Below, piece after piece: positions 8,475 to 17,352 of a stretch of 64,000 bases of DNA. Source of the DNA: Promethearchaeota archaeon. GTDB lineage: Archaea > Asgardarchaeota > Lokiarchaeia > Sigyniarchaeales > SOKP01. The notes below the pieces were generated by a model. The model ran no database searches, had not been told where the DNA came from, and saw nothing but the letters and a program-made list of their open reading frames with translations. How positions within the stretch are numbered: the stretch's first letter is position 1; each line of letters begins with the position of its first letter. Location: assembly GCA_019057865.1 (NCBI GenBank), contig JAHLWP010000003.1, positions 1 through 64,000 of the forward strand. The letters are read 5' to 3'. Both the position numbers and the translations under genes were made by a program.

Positions 8475-10880
8475 TTATTTATTCTTAAGATATTGTAATA
8501 ATCCACCAATTAATTGTCCCGTACTTATGCCAGCATCACCTGGAGCTACTAGATTATGTTCTAAAAACGTATATTCCGCTTGATTAACTATATTTTTAAT
8601 CATTTTTGAGAAAGAATAATTATAAGCTACTCCACCTGTTAATCCAATTTTTTCACACCCATTTTCTTCTGCAATTTTAATAGCAACATTAGCTAAAATT
8701 TTACCAAATTCAATTTGAAATTTTGCAGCAATATCCTCTCTTTTATTTTGAGAATTCATTATCAAATCTAATATATCTAAAACTAATTTTGATGTATCAA
8801 TAATATAATTTCCATTTTGTCTATAATATTCAACATTTAATTTAATTTCCTTCGGATTTCCTCTCGAAGCTAATCCTTCAAGCCTCATTGCGGGTTCTCC
8901 TCTATAAGTTTTAATATTCGATGCTCCTAGTAGATATGATACAACATCAAAAATTCTACCAGCTGAACTTGTTAAAGGGATATTTTCTGAAGGAAAATTG
9001 GCGTTTGACATTTCAAATTGTGAAATTAAAGCATTTAATTCAGTTTCTTTATATTCTAAATCATTTCCTAAGCCTATTTTTTTGAAAATTTTTAGTGCTT
9101 CTTCGCTCCCAAGGGCTTTAATTATAATTGAAGCAGTCATTCGAGCAGGATATTTAGTACATCGATCTCCACCAATCATTGGTTGATATTCTAAAAGACC
9201 TACTCGTTGATATTTATCATAAGAACATAATAAAATTTCTCCTCCCCAAACATTACCATCATCACCATAACCAACACCATCTACACTGATTCCAACAATT
9301 TTTTCATCAATTTTTACATTATTTTCAGCCATTAAGCTTAATACGTGAGCAATGTGATGCTGAATTTGGAACAAATCGACGTTAAATTGCGAAGCGAGCT
9401 CATTCGCAAGTTTAGTAGTTATAAAAGCAGGATGTAAATCACATGTTATAAATTCAATTTCAGAATCTTTTATCTGTAATAGATTTTTCATATGAAAGAG
9501 TGAATTTCTTAAAAATTCATTTGTTTCAAGGTGAGTTACATTTCCAATATGTTGGGTGGGAAAAATCCTATTTCTCCTTAAAATAGCTCCAGTAACAGCT
9601 AATTCAGGTCCTGTTGATATAGCAGCTGGTATATCTACATCAAAAGATAAGGCTAAATATTCGGGGACATAACCTCTAGATCTTCTTATTAATTTAACTT
9701 TATTTTCGTGAATTCTTAAAACACTATCATCAGCTCGTTGAAAAATTGGTCTATTATGAAGAAGAAATACATCTGCTAGATTTTGAAGTTGCTTAAAAAT
9801 CTTATCATTTTCTATACCCATCGGAATATTTGATTTATTGCCACTAGTATAAACTAATGGTTTCTCTCCAATATAATCAAATAACAAATGGTGGATTCCT
9901 GAATAGGGTAACATAACACCTACATTATTTAATCCCGGAGCAACTTGTTGACTAATACTAGAATTATTAGAAGAATTTTTTCTCTCTAATAGAACAATAG
10001 GTCGACGAAAAGAAGTTAAAAGTTCTCGTTCTTTTTCTGAGATATAAAAATTCTTTTCAATTAATCTAAAATTTGGCACCATTAATGCAAATGGTTTAAA
10101 TTTCCTTTCTCCTTTTCTTTTTCTAAGTTTTAGAATAACGTCATCATCATCAGCTAAACAAACTAAATGAACACCCCCTATACCTTTAACGGCTATAATT
10201 TCTCCATTATTTATTCTATTTGATGTTCTTTTTAGTATTTCTGTTATAGAGTCTTGCTCTATTACATTACCTGATTTATTATATAGTTGATAATTTGGAC
10301 CACATATAGAACAAGCATAAGTTTGAGCGTGAAATCTTCTATTATTGAAATCAGAATATTCTTGAATACAGGACTCAGGTTCAGCTTTGTCACAGAAAGG
10401 AAACTTTATCATCGTTGTACGTTCTCTGTCGTATGGTAACTCTTTTACTGTAGTAAATCTAGGTCCACATACTGCACATGCGATGAATGGATAATTATAA
10501 TACTTCTTTAAATTCTTATTTCTTATATCTTTTAAACAGTTTTCACAAATAGCGATATCAGGAGGAAGAGTTAAACTTATTCCTCGTCCTTGTTCACTTT
10601 TCTTAATTTCTAAATTACTAAATGTTTTTTTGAAATCTATTTTTTTTACTTTAAAATGCTCAATATAAGATATTTTGGGTTTATTGCTTCTTACATCTAC
10701 AATAAAATTTTCAATACTTTTTGATTCACCTTGTAAGGTTAATCGAACTCCTGCATTTCCGCGATTAAGAATATACCCTTTTAACCCATTATTTCGTGCT
10801 ACATTAAATAAGAAAGGTCTAAATCCTACCCCTTGAACAATTCCAGTAATATTAATTTCGACAGTTCTAATATCATTCAA
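8475..10880 (-). CDS. hypF: [NiFe] hydrogenase maturation carbamoyltransferase HypF
   Basis: 801 residues with the full HypF order: acylphosphatase domain with VQGVGFRPF (residues 15-23), two zinc-finger-like blocks (about 113-200), a YrdC-like domain, and a C-terminal Kae1-like domain with HHIAHVLS and GVGYGDDGNVWGGE. HypF converts carbamoyl phosphate to the thiocarbamate on HypE used to make the CN ligands of the NiFe site. One oddity: in the second zinc finger the usual C-x2-C appears as C-x7-C (CDKAEPESC), then the normal RRFHAQ and CSICGP follow. It is near hypD and hypE, separated from them by the divergent phospholipase-like gene. Confidence 0.93.
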   Translation of the reverse strand: MNDIRTVEINITGIVQGVGFRPFLFNVARNNGLKGYILNRGNAGVRLTLQGESKSIENFIVDVRSNKPKISYIEHFKVKKIDFKKTFSNLEIKKSEQGRGISLTLPPDIAICENCLKDIRNKNLKKYYNYPFIACAVCGPRFTTVKELPYDRERTTMIKFPFCDKAEPESCIQEYSDFNNRRFHAQTYACSICGPNYQLYNKSGNVIEQDSITEILKRTSNRINNGEIIAVKGIGGVHLVCLADDDDVILKLRKRKGERKFKPFALMVPNFRLIEKNFYISEKERELLTSFRRPIVLLERKNSSNNSSISQQVAPGLNNVGVMLPYSGIHHLLFDYIGEKPLVYTSGNKSNIPMGIENDKIFKQLQNLADVFLLHNRPIFQRADDSVLRIHENKVKLIRRSRGYVPEYLALSFDVDIPAAISTGPELAVTGAILRRNRIFPTQHIGNVTHLETNEFLRNSLFHMKNLLQIKDSEIEFITCDLHPAFITTKLANELASQFNVDLFQIQHHIAHVLSLMAENNVKIDEKIVGISVDGVGYGDDGNVWGGEILLCSYDKYQRVGLLEYQPMIGGDRCTKYPARMTASIIIKALGSEEALKIFKKIGLGNDLEYKETELNALISQFEMSNANFPSENIPLTSSAGRIFDVVSYLLGASNIKTYRGEPAMRLEGLASRGNPKEIKLNVEYYRQNGNYIIDTSKLVLDILDLIMNSQNKREDIAAKFQIEFGKILANVAIKIAEENGCEKIGLTGGVAYNYSFSKMIKNIVNQAEYTFLEHNLVAPGDAGISTGQLIGGLLQYLKNK

Positions 10881-11017
10881 GTAGATATCTCAGATTTTAA
10901 AAAATAATTTGAGGTTAAAATTAATTAATCATGCTTTTAAAAAAAAATCTAATATTATATTAGGAAAATTATTAAAATGATTAGATTATATTTTATTATC
11001 TATTACTCCTAAGAATT

Positions 11018-11899
11018 ATGATAAAAATGAACTTTAAAGTAAATAAATGGGATATTCCATATCATAAAGCCTTCTTTAAAACAAGCCATAATTCATATGA
11101 GCACTCAATTAGAGAACAATTAAACAAAGGAGTACGAGGGCTCGAATACGATATTCACGATGATAAGATTCAAGAATTAGACGATTTTGAAGTATATCAT
11201 CTCCAAAATCATTACGATGTTATGCTTAATGTAGATGGAAACCCAAGCGATTATTTATTTTCAAATTGGTTAAAAATAATTAAAGAGTGGTCTAATGAAC
11301 AGAATAATGAACACGCACCAATAACTCTTTTTATAGAATTAAAGGATAGCATTGTTGATTCAAACAATAAGCCAGATGAGCTTTATGGAATCAAAAAATT
11401 TAATATAGTACTTGTTGAGTCAATCTCTCTTGATAAATTATATACTTATAAAAATTTTAGAGAAAACAATTTTCAATGGCCTACAGTGAGAGAATTAAAA
11501 GGGCGAGTAATAATTGTTCTTACAAGCTATTGGGGCGGCTATTGGGCGTCAAATGAGGGTGGGTTTGAGTCCAGACTGAGATATTTAAAAAATTCATTAG
11601 AAAGTAAGGATGATATTAGCTTCGTTTCATGGATAGAAGAAGATCACGATGATAAGGTTCAATTTTTAAAAGATAATACATATTTTTGGAAATGTAGCCT
11701 TGATTATAGTTTTAAAGAACATCAAAAAATAGCTATTTCTCAGAAATTAACTAGAGTTGATTTTGATAAAATTATATTTGGAAGGCATGTAAAAACTTAT
11801 TATAAAAAAAACTTTGAAGCAGGATATCGTTGTAATTTTCCAGTAACAGACTCTTGGGCTGATAAAATGTATAATAAATCATTTCCATGGTCTATTTAG
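11018..11899 (+). CDS. PI-PLC X-like phosphodiesterase (phosphoinositide phospholipase C family)
   Basis: 293 residues with the hallmarks of Ca2+-dependent PI-PLC-like enzymes: catalytic SHNSYEHS (His24), then GVRGLEYDIHD (acidic metal ligands Glu43 and Asp45), then the second histidine region YHLQNHYD (His61/His65), and FIELKDS further on. These fold as a TIM barrel and cleave phosphodiester headgroups of phospholipids. There is no signal peptide or membrane helix, so it is probably cytosolic or peripheral. It sits on the plus strand between hypF and hypD and overlaps the hypD 3' end by 8 bases tail to tail. The real substrate in an archaeal membrane with ether lipids is unknown. Confidence 0.72.
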   Translation: MIKMNFKVNKWDIPYHKAFFKTSHNSYEHSIREQLNKGVRGLEYDIHDDKIQELDDFEVYHLQNHYDVMLNVDGNPSDYLFSNWLKIIKEWSNEQNNEHAPITLFIELKDSIVDSNNKPDELYGIKKFNIVLVESISLDKLYTYKNFRENNFQWPTVRELKGRVIIVLTSYWGGYWASNEGGFESRLRYLKNSLESKDDISFVSWIEEDHDDKVQFLKDNTYFWKCSLDYSFKEHQKIAISQKLTRVDFDKIIFGRHVKTYYKKNFEAGYRCNFPVTDSWADKMYNKSFPWSI

Positions 11900-12998
11900 G
11901 ATACTCCTCTTTATAATACTTAAAATAAATATTACATGTCCCTTCCATTGAAACCATACATGGTCCTATTGGACTAATTGGAGTACATTCCTTTCTAAAC
12001 AACTTACATTCATACGGATATAATTTTCCTATCATAACTAAATGACATGAACATCCTGGAGGAATATCTTGTGATTTTTCTATATCAATATCAAATTTCT
12101 TATCCGCATCATATTCAACATATTCTTCCTTGATTTTTAAACCGCCGTCAAGAATACGTCCTATACCTCTCCAAGGTGAAGAAATCGATTTGAACACATT
12201 AGAAATAATTTCTTGTGCCAATTTGTTCCCTTCTGGTTTTACAACTCGAGAGTATTCATTTAAAGTCTCATATCTTTTTTCTTTTTTTTGTTTTAAAAGC
12301 ATTAAAATTGCTACCAATACATCATTCGGTTCAAAACCAGCAATTACATTAGGAACTCTATATGCATCTGAGAATAATTTAAAAGGTTTTAAACCAATTA
12401 TAGTCGAAACATGACCTGGTGATATAAATCCATCAATTTTCAATTGAGATTGAGAAATTAGAAGTTCTAATGCCGCAGGAATTAATTTATGGGCACAAAT
12501 TACTGAAAAATTTGAAGGTGGCTTGGATTGAATCTCATATCCGATTAAAGGTACTGTAGTTTCAAAACCAATTGCAAAAAAAATGACTTCTTTATCAGGA
12601 TTTTCTTTAGCTATTTTTATAGCATCGTGAGGGCTATATACTATTCTTATATCTCCACCTTTTGCTCTTAACTCTGCTAAAGAAATGTTTGTTGCTGGAA
12701 CACGAATCATGTCCCCGAATGTGGTAATTATTGTATCGTCTCTTTTTCCAAGCTCAATGGCCTTATCAATATCTGCTGCAGGACACACACAAACAGGGCA
12801 CCCTGGACCAGATAACACTTCAAGTTCTTTAGGTAATAATGATCTTAAACCATACTTTGAAATCGTATGTTCGTGTGTTCCACAAACATGCATTATTTTT
12901 ATGGGTGTATTCAAATCTTTTATAATCCTATTAATGGATTTAACAATCTTTTCCGTAAATATCTTACTTTTAAGCAATTCAGTTCCAGGGATTTCCAT
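11892..12998 (-). CDS. hypD: [NiFe] hydrogenase maturation iron-sulfur protein HypD
   Basis: HypD is the [4Fe-4S] scaffold that, with HypC, assembles the Fe(CN)2CO unit of NiFe hydrogenases. Conserved motifs are visible: MHVCGTHEHTI, SGPGCPVCVCP, FFAIGFETT and the C-terminal cysteine-rich region around PPGCSCH and CKLFRKEC. I chose ATG 12998 rather than the TTG six bases upstream because it gives the normal N-terminus. Length about 368 residues, typical. It is followed on the minus strand (upstream) by hypE with a 37-base gap. Confidence 0.93.
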   Translation of the reverse strand: MEIPGTELLKSKIFTEKIVKSINRIIKDLNTPIKIMHVCGTHEHTISKYGLRSLLPKELEVLSGPGCPVCVCPAADIDKAIELGKRDDTIITTFGDMIRVPATNISLAELRAKGGDIRIVYSPHDAIKIAKENPDKEVIFFAIGFETTVPLIGYEIQSKPPSNFSVICAHKLIPAALELLISQSQLKIDGFISPGHVSTIIGLKPFKLFSDAYRVPNVIAGFEPNDVLVAILMLLKQKKEKRYETLNEYSRVVKPEGNKLAQEIISNVFKSISSPWRGIGRILDGGLKIKEEYVEYDADKKFDIDIEKSQDIPPGCSCHLVMIGKLYPYECKLFRKECTPISPIGPCMVSMEGTCNIYFKYYKEEYPK

Positions 12999-13035
12999 AA
13001 TCAATATTTTTATTTTAATAAAATTTTTTAATTTA

Positions 13036-14088
13036 TTAACAAATTCGAGGTATTAATTCTCCTAACGGCATATCTATAAATCGAGTACCTCCAACTATAG
13101 TTTTTAATAAAACTTGTTTATGATTTTCACTTTTAACTTCACCAATAATCTCTGCACCCTTTCCAATTTGAGTAGACTTTATTTTTTTTAATATTACATC
13201 AGCAAATTGAGAATCAACTGATAAGAGAGCTCGTCCCTCGGATGCTATATTGTATGGGTCTAAACCTAACATATCACATATTGCTTTTACCTGCTTTTTT
13301 ATAGGAATTTTCTCTTCTTCAATATAGATTCCCACATTTGATTTTTTCGCCCAATTATTTAAACTTCCAGCAATTCCTCCTCTTGTAGGATCTTTCATTG
13401 CATGAATATAATTATTTTTTATTTCAAACTCTAGTATTTTATTAATTTCTAAGAGAAAGCCTAAGTCAGATTTTAAATCTGTAGAAATATTCAAGCCTTC
13501 ACGACTAGCCATTAAAGCAGTGCCATGGTCTCCAATACTTCCAGTAATAATTATCTTGTCTCCAATTTTTAACCCATTATCCAATATCATTATTTGTTTG
13601 TCTTTTATTCCGATTCCTGTGGTGGCCATGATTATTTCATTTAAACTTCCATTAGGCATAACTTTTGTATCTCCAGCTATAATAGCAATATTTGCTTCTT
13701 TTGCTTTTAAATTGAACGAATGTATAATTTTTTCTAAAGTATCTAATTTAAAACCTTCTTCTATAATAATAACTGATGTAATGGCAATAGGATCAGCACC
13801 CATCATTAATAAATCGTTAACTGTGCCACATACACTTAACGAACCTAAATCTCCTCCAGGAAAAAAAATAGGATAAACTGTGTGCCCATCTGCGGTAATT
13901 ACAATCTCTTGGTTATAATCTTTTAATGGAATCGTTGCACCATCATCTAATTCTTCAACACCAATACCATTAGATATTTTCTTAATAGCAATATCTTTAA
14001 TGATTAAATTAATGAGTTCTTCTTGTAAAACTCCACCCGCACCATGAGCTAAACGAATTACTCTTGAGCTCTCTTTTTTCATACTCAT
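13036..14088 (-). CDS. hypE: [NiFe] hydrogenase maturation protein HypE
   Basis: 350 residues of the PurM/AIR-synthase fold. HypE carries the thiocarbamate on its C-terminal cysteine and dehydrates it to thiocyanate for the hydrogenase CN ligands. The start AHGAGGVLQEELI and the ATP-binding core DDGATIPL are canonical, and the protein ends PRIC, the required C-terminal cysteine. It is transcribed with hypD and lies divergent from the vhu/hdr operon across a 351-base AT-rich gap. Confidence 0.94.
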   Translation of the reverse strand: MSMKKESSRVIRLAHGAGGVLQEELINLIIKDIAIKKISNGIGVEELDDGATIPLKDYNQEIVITADGHTVYPIFFPGGDLGSLSVCGTVNDLLMMGADPIAITSVIIIEEGFKLDTLEKIIHSFNLKAKEANIAIIAGDTKVMPNGSLNEIIMATTGIGIKDKQIMILDNGLKIGDKIIITGSIGDHGTALMASREGLNISTDLKSDLGFLLEINKILEFEIKNNYIHAMKDPTRGGIAGSLNNWAKKSNVGIYIEEEKIPIKKQVKAICDMLGLDPYNIASEGRALLSVDSQFADVILKKIKSTQIGKGAEIIGEVKSENHKQVLLKTIVGGTRFIDMPLGELIPRIC

Positions 14089-14439
14089 AAATGAAAGAAA
14101 GAATCAAAAATTATAAGAATTTAGGTTTTAGCTAATAATTTTAAAAACTATTAATTATAATTTAAAAAGAAAGGAATTCTAAATAATTAAAATAAAAATG
14201 CTAATGTGCTTATTGATTTAATAAAAAATGATCTGATTCTAATACAAAATAATGCATAATAAGAATAATCTAAATTAATAAAAAATAGATTATGAATAAT
14301 GATTCATATCAACCAAATAAAATAATTACTTGAAATTTAAAGAAAATTAGTAATTTTTTAATAAAGTTATGAATAAACTATTTTAACCACATTTTTAAAA
14401 ATAAAAAAATTAAAAAAATAAAAAAAAAACTGAGAGAAA
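14089..14439. other. Divergent intergenic region between hypE and vhuG
   Basis: 351 very AT-rich bases between hydrogenase maturation genes on the minus strand and the hydrogenase structural operon on the plus strand. It must hold both promoters. Several A/T runs could serve as TATA boxes, for example near 14390-14410 before vhuG, but none stands out. I see no ORF, clear palindrome or structured RNA. Confidence 0.5.
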
Positions 14440-15765
14440 ATGGCAGTAAAAGTAGCTTTTATGCAATGTTCAGATTGCTGGGGTTGCCACCAATCCCTCT
14501 TGAATGCTCATTTGGGATTATTACCGGTACTCCCAGCGCTTGATATTGTGTATTGGCCAGCTGTAGTCGATTTCAAGCATGACTCGTTGAAAGCAAGACC
14601 AGATGGTGATATCTTAGTTGGTTTTATGGAAGGTAGTTTAAGAACTAATGAGGATGTCGAAAATGCAAAACTGATGAGAGCAAAATGTCAACTTATTATA
14701 GCATTTGGCAGTTGTTCATGTTATGGTAATGTACATGGTTTAGCTAACCAATGGGATATACAAAAAGTAATTAATCGAAAATTTGTTGAAGCAGAAAGTA
14801 TTACTAATGAATCTCCACATGAACCTAAGGAACATGTGCCAGGTTTCACAGAAAAGATTGTACTATTAGATGAGGTTATTAAGGTTGATGCTTACATCGC
14901 AGGATGCCCACCTAAACCAGAGGCAATTATCAGTTCTGTAGATTTTCTATTAGGACAAAAACCACAACCTATGAATGACTTAGCGTTCTGCAATGAATGT
15001 TCTTTGAATACTGAAGGATGTTTATTGGATAAAGGAATAATGTGTTTTGGGCCTATTACAAGTACGGGATGTACATTAAAATGCACGAATAATGAAGATC
15101 CATGTGTTGGTTGTTTTGGACCGTCAAAAACAGTAGCATCTAGAGCTGAGAAATTAATTGGAATGACAAAAAATCTTGGTGCAATAAATACAGGAGATAA
15201 GAAGAATTTATTCGAATTTTTAACCTTGTTTTTAAATATACCGTTAATGGCAGGTTTTGATCTTGCGGGGGATATTTTAAAGCAAATTAAAAAACGAGGC
15301 GCTCCAGTAAGTCCTTTAGCTAATCTTCCTCCTACAACAGGAGAAATTGCTTCAAATATTTTGGGATTTCTAAGAGATAATAGAGATTTCACAGAGATTT
15401 CTAATGTATGTGATACATGTGATAGGATTATTGGTAGTAAATCAAGAATGACGAAAGTAAAAAGAGATTATGAAGGACTTCCAAACATGGATGATTGTCT
15501 AATTGAACAAGGATATATTTGTATGGGTCCAGTTACTAAAGCTGGGTGCGGTGGTTTATGCCTTCGAGTTAATGCTCCTTGTAGTGGCTGCTATGGTCAA
15601 ACTGAATGGGTTGCTGATCAAGCAAGTAGATTTGCTGATATTGTAACCAAGGGCTTTAATGTCGATATATCTAAAGAACAATTGTTAAGTCAAGTAAAGG
15701 ATCATTTAGGGACTTTTCAAAAGTTTACTTTAGCATCAAATAGAGATTATAAAGGAGGCGAATAA
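14440..15765 (+). CDS. vhuG: F420-non-reducing hydrogenase small subunit (VhuG/MvhG) with duplicated iron-sulfur domain
   Basis: A NiFe-hydrogenase small subunit of the MvhG/VhuG type, which carries electrons from the active-site subunit to HdrA/MvhD. The proximal-cluster motifs are present: CSDCWGCH (Cys10-16), GSCSCYGNV (Cys92, Cys94) and AGCPPKPE (Cys156). The usual C-terminal eight-cysteine segment occurs twice: Cys184, 187, 194, 202, 211, 215, 222, 225, and again Cys324, 327, 353, 361, 370, 374, 381, 384. Typical MvhG is about 300 residues; this one is 441. The duplication should add one or two [4Fe-4S] clusters and lengthen the electron wire. No mvhD gene is adjacent. First gene of a tight operon with vhuA, vhuU, hdrC and hdrB. 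Confidence 0.88.
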   Translation: MAVKVAFMQCSDCWGCHQSLLNAHLGLLPVLPALDIVYWPAVVDFKHDSLKARPDGDILVGFMEGSLRTNEDVENAKLMRAKCQLIIAFGSCSCYGNVHGLANQWDIQKVINRKFVEAESITNESPHEPKEHVPGFTEKIVLLDEVIKVDAYIAGCPPKPEAIISSVDFLLGQKPQPMNDLAFCNECSLNTEGCLLDKGIMCFGPITSTGCTLKCTNNEDPCVGCFGPSKTVASRAEKLIGMTKNLGAINTGDKKNLFEFLTLFLNIPLMAGFDLAGDILKQIKKRGAPVSPLANLPPTTGEIASNILGFLRDNRDFTEISNVCDTCDRIIGSKSRMTKVKRDYEGLPNMDDCLIEQGYICMGPVTKAGCGGLCLRVNAPCSGCYGQTEWVADQASRFADIVTKGFNVDISKEQLLSQVKDHLGTFQKFTLASNRDYKGGE

Positions 15766-15770
15766 GAAAA

Positions 15771-17075
15771 ATGGTAAAAGAAATAGAAGTTGAACCCGTT
15801 ACTCGTTTAGAGGGACATGGTGGTTTGAGGATCGTTTTAGGTGATGATGGGAAAGTTAAGGATGCTCAATTTAATATTACATCAACGAGATTTTTCGAAA
15901 AATTCTGTGAAGGGCGTTATTGTGAGCATGTACCAAGGATTACTCCGAGAATATGTGGTATTTGTCCAATTCCACATCATCTTACGCCTACAAAAGCAGT
16001 AGAAGATGCGTGGGGCGTAGAGATTCCAACTCCTGCTTTAAAATTAAGAAAACTATTGATTAACGCTAAACAATACTCTTCACATATGTTACACTTTTAC
16101 GCATTAGCTGCACCTGATTTCTTAGTAGGTCCATTTGGTGACCCTGCATTGAGGAATGTTGTGTATGTTATTAATAAAATGCCCGATGTGGGTGCTATGG
16201 CACTAAAAATGATGGATTTTGGTCAAAAATTATGTGCAGAAATTGGTGGAAAGTCAGTTCATCCTGTATCTGCAATTGTAGGTGGGATGAAAAAACCTAT
16301 GGATGAAGATGCAAGAGATAGATTTTTAAAAATGGTACCTGAACAAGTTGAGTTTATGAAGAAAACGGTTGATATTGCTTTAAAGGTTATAGATGATTAT
16401 TGGGATGTTGTTGCTAATGTAGGCGTTGTACCAACCTATTATCTTGGTATGACAAAAAATGGAGTCCATGATATTTATGAGGGTGACATTAGAATTGTAA
16501 CTCCCGATGGTAAAAAAATTGATTATGATATTCATAATTATTTAGATGTATTAGGTGAACATATACCAGAACATTCCTATGCGACACATATGTATTATAA
16601 ACCAGCAGGATATCCTGAAGGAATTTATCGTGCGAATACATTGGCAATGACAAATGCAGCTGATAAAATGGCAACTCCTTTAGCTGATGAAGCTTTAAAA
16701 GCAATGAAAGCAAAAATCGGAGAAGTATCACACCACACCTTTGCCTATCATTGGGCACGGATTATTGAAGCTGTAGAAGCAATTGAACTTATTGCACAAT
16801 TACTTGAAGATCCAGATATTGTGAATCCAGATTGTAAGACTTTAGATGTTGAACCGAGGGAAGGTGATGGAATTGGTGTTACTGAAGCCCCGAGAGGTTT
16901 ATTGTTGTATCATATTTGGTCTGATGCTCAAGGTATTTGTAAGAAACTTAACCTTTTAGTTGCTACCAATCACAATATTGCAGGTATTGAGAAAACCTTA
17001 ATGCATGTAGCTAAGCAGGTATTTGAAGATAAGGCGTTGGATGGATTAAAATTACCAGACCCATGGATTAAATAA
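15771..17075 (+). CDS. vhuA: F420-non-reducing hydrogenase large subunit, C-terminally split (VhuA)
   Basis: Catalytic NiFe-hydrogenase large subunit. The N-terminal EVEPVTRLEGHGG and the L1 motif RICGICPIPHH (Cys62, Cys65) bind the active-site Ni. The protein ends at LPDPWIK without the usual C-terminal L2 motif D-P-C-x2-C-x2-H. That missing piece is supplied by the small VhuU ORF that follows, as in methanococcal selenium-type Vhu enzymes. Translation starts at ATG 15771 after an AAAGGAGG Shine-Dalgarno inside the end of vhuG. Because the large subunit ends before the L2 motif, maturation may bypass the usual C-terminal protease step. Confidence 0.92.
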   Translation: MVKEIEVEPVTRLEGHGGLRIVLGDDGKVKDAQFNITSTRFFEKFCEGRYCEHVPRITPRICGICPIPHHLTPTKAVEDAWGVEIPTPALKLRKLLINAKQYSSHMLHFYALAAPDFLVGPFGDPALRNVVYVINKMPDVGAMALKMMDFGQKLCAEIGGKSVHPVSAIVGGMKKPMDEDARDRFLKMVPEQVEFMKKTVDIALKVIDDYWDVVANVGVVPTYYLGMTKNGVHDIYEGDIRIVTPDGKKIDYDIHNYLDVLGEHIPEHSYATHMYYKPAGYPEGIYRANTLAMTNAADKMATPLADEALKAMKAKIGEVSHHTFAYHWARIIEAVEAIELIAQLLEDPDIVNPDCKTLDVEPREGDGIGVTEAPRGLLLYHIWSDAQGICKKLNLLVATNHNIAGIEKTLMHVAKQVFEDKALDGLKLPDPWIK

Positions 17076-17114
17076 TTATAAAGAAAAATTAAAAATTAAA
17101 ACGTGAACGATAAA

Positions 17115-17267
17115 ATGAGTGAAGATGTACCAGAAGGTGTAGTAAATCTCTTAGAAATGATAGTCCGTTGTTTTGATTGCTGACTATCGTGTGCCGCACA
17201 CATCACGGTTGTTGATGAAGAAGGCAATGAGATTTACTCTCGAAAATTAAACGTAGGCTTAGGATGA
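17115..17267 (+). CDS. vhuU: Selenocysteine-containing hydrogenase subunit VhuU (UGA at 17181 read as Sec)
   Basis: A 50-residue ORF visible only if the in-frame TGA at 17181-17183 is read through. The product contains RCFDC-U-LSCAAHITV: selenocysteine 23 followed by L-S-C-A-A-H, the L2 motif (Cys-x2-Cys-x2-His, first Cys replaced by Sec) that binds Ni in NiFe hydrogenases and is missing from VhuA. In Methanococcus-type Vhu the same Sec-containing peptide is a separate gene, so the arrangement is known. Start is ATG 17115; an in-frame GTG lies at 17103. It ends at TGA 17265 just before hdrC. A strong two-helix structure overlapping its stop codon is the likely SECIS. Automated gene finders would miss it. 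Confidence 0.9.
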
Positions 17268-17324
17268 ATATCCAATAAAAATAATAGATTGGATATAACT
17301 GCCCACGCAAGGGTTAAAGCCTAC
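17253..17324 (+). promoter_or_regulatory. Candidate SECIS element of vhuU
   Basis: The RNA can form helix I of 8 perfect pairs (17253-17260 GTAGGCTT with 17317-17324 AAGCCTAC) and helix II of 9 perfect pairs (17268-17276 ATATCCAAT with 17288-17296 ATTGGATAT), capped by an 11-base A-rich loop. UGA (17265-17267, also the stop codon) sits directly 5' of helix II, and AAC lies opposite. A small CCC/GGG hairpin (17302-17304 with 17311-17313) is in the 3' side of the internal loop. The layout recalls eukaryotic SECIS (helix, UGA side of a kink-turn, helix, A-rich loop) more than the short methanogen type, but the 3' GA of a full quartet is not present. Fold is directly visible; function is inferred. 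Confidence 0.65.
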
Positions 17325-17352
17325 CAATATAAAATAACAAAAAGGAGAAAAA

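Noticed and set aside
14892..15392. Long minus-strand frame of 166 codons inside vhuG
   Set aside because: It is the antisense shadow of a well-supported hydrogenase gene and resembles no family.
16489..16758. Minus-strand frame of 89 codons inside vhuA
   Set aside because: Antisense shadow; no promoter or SD and no recognisable product.
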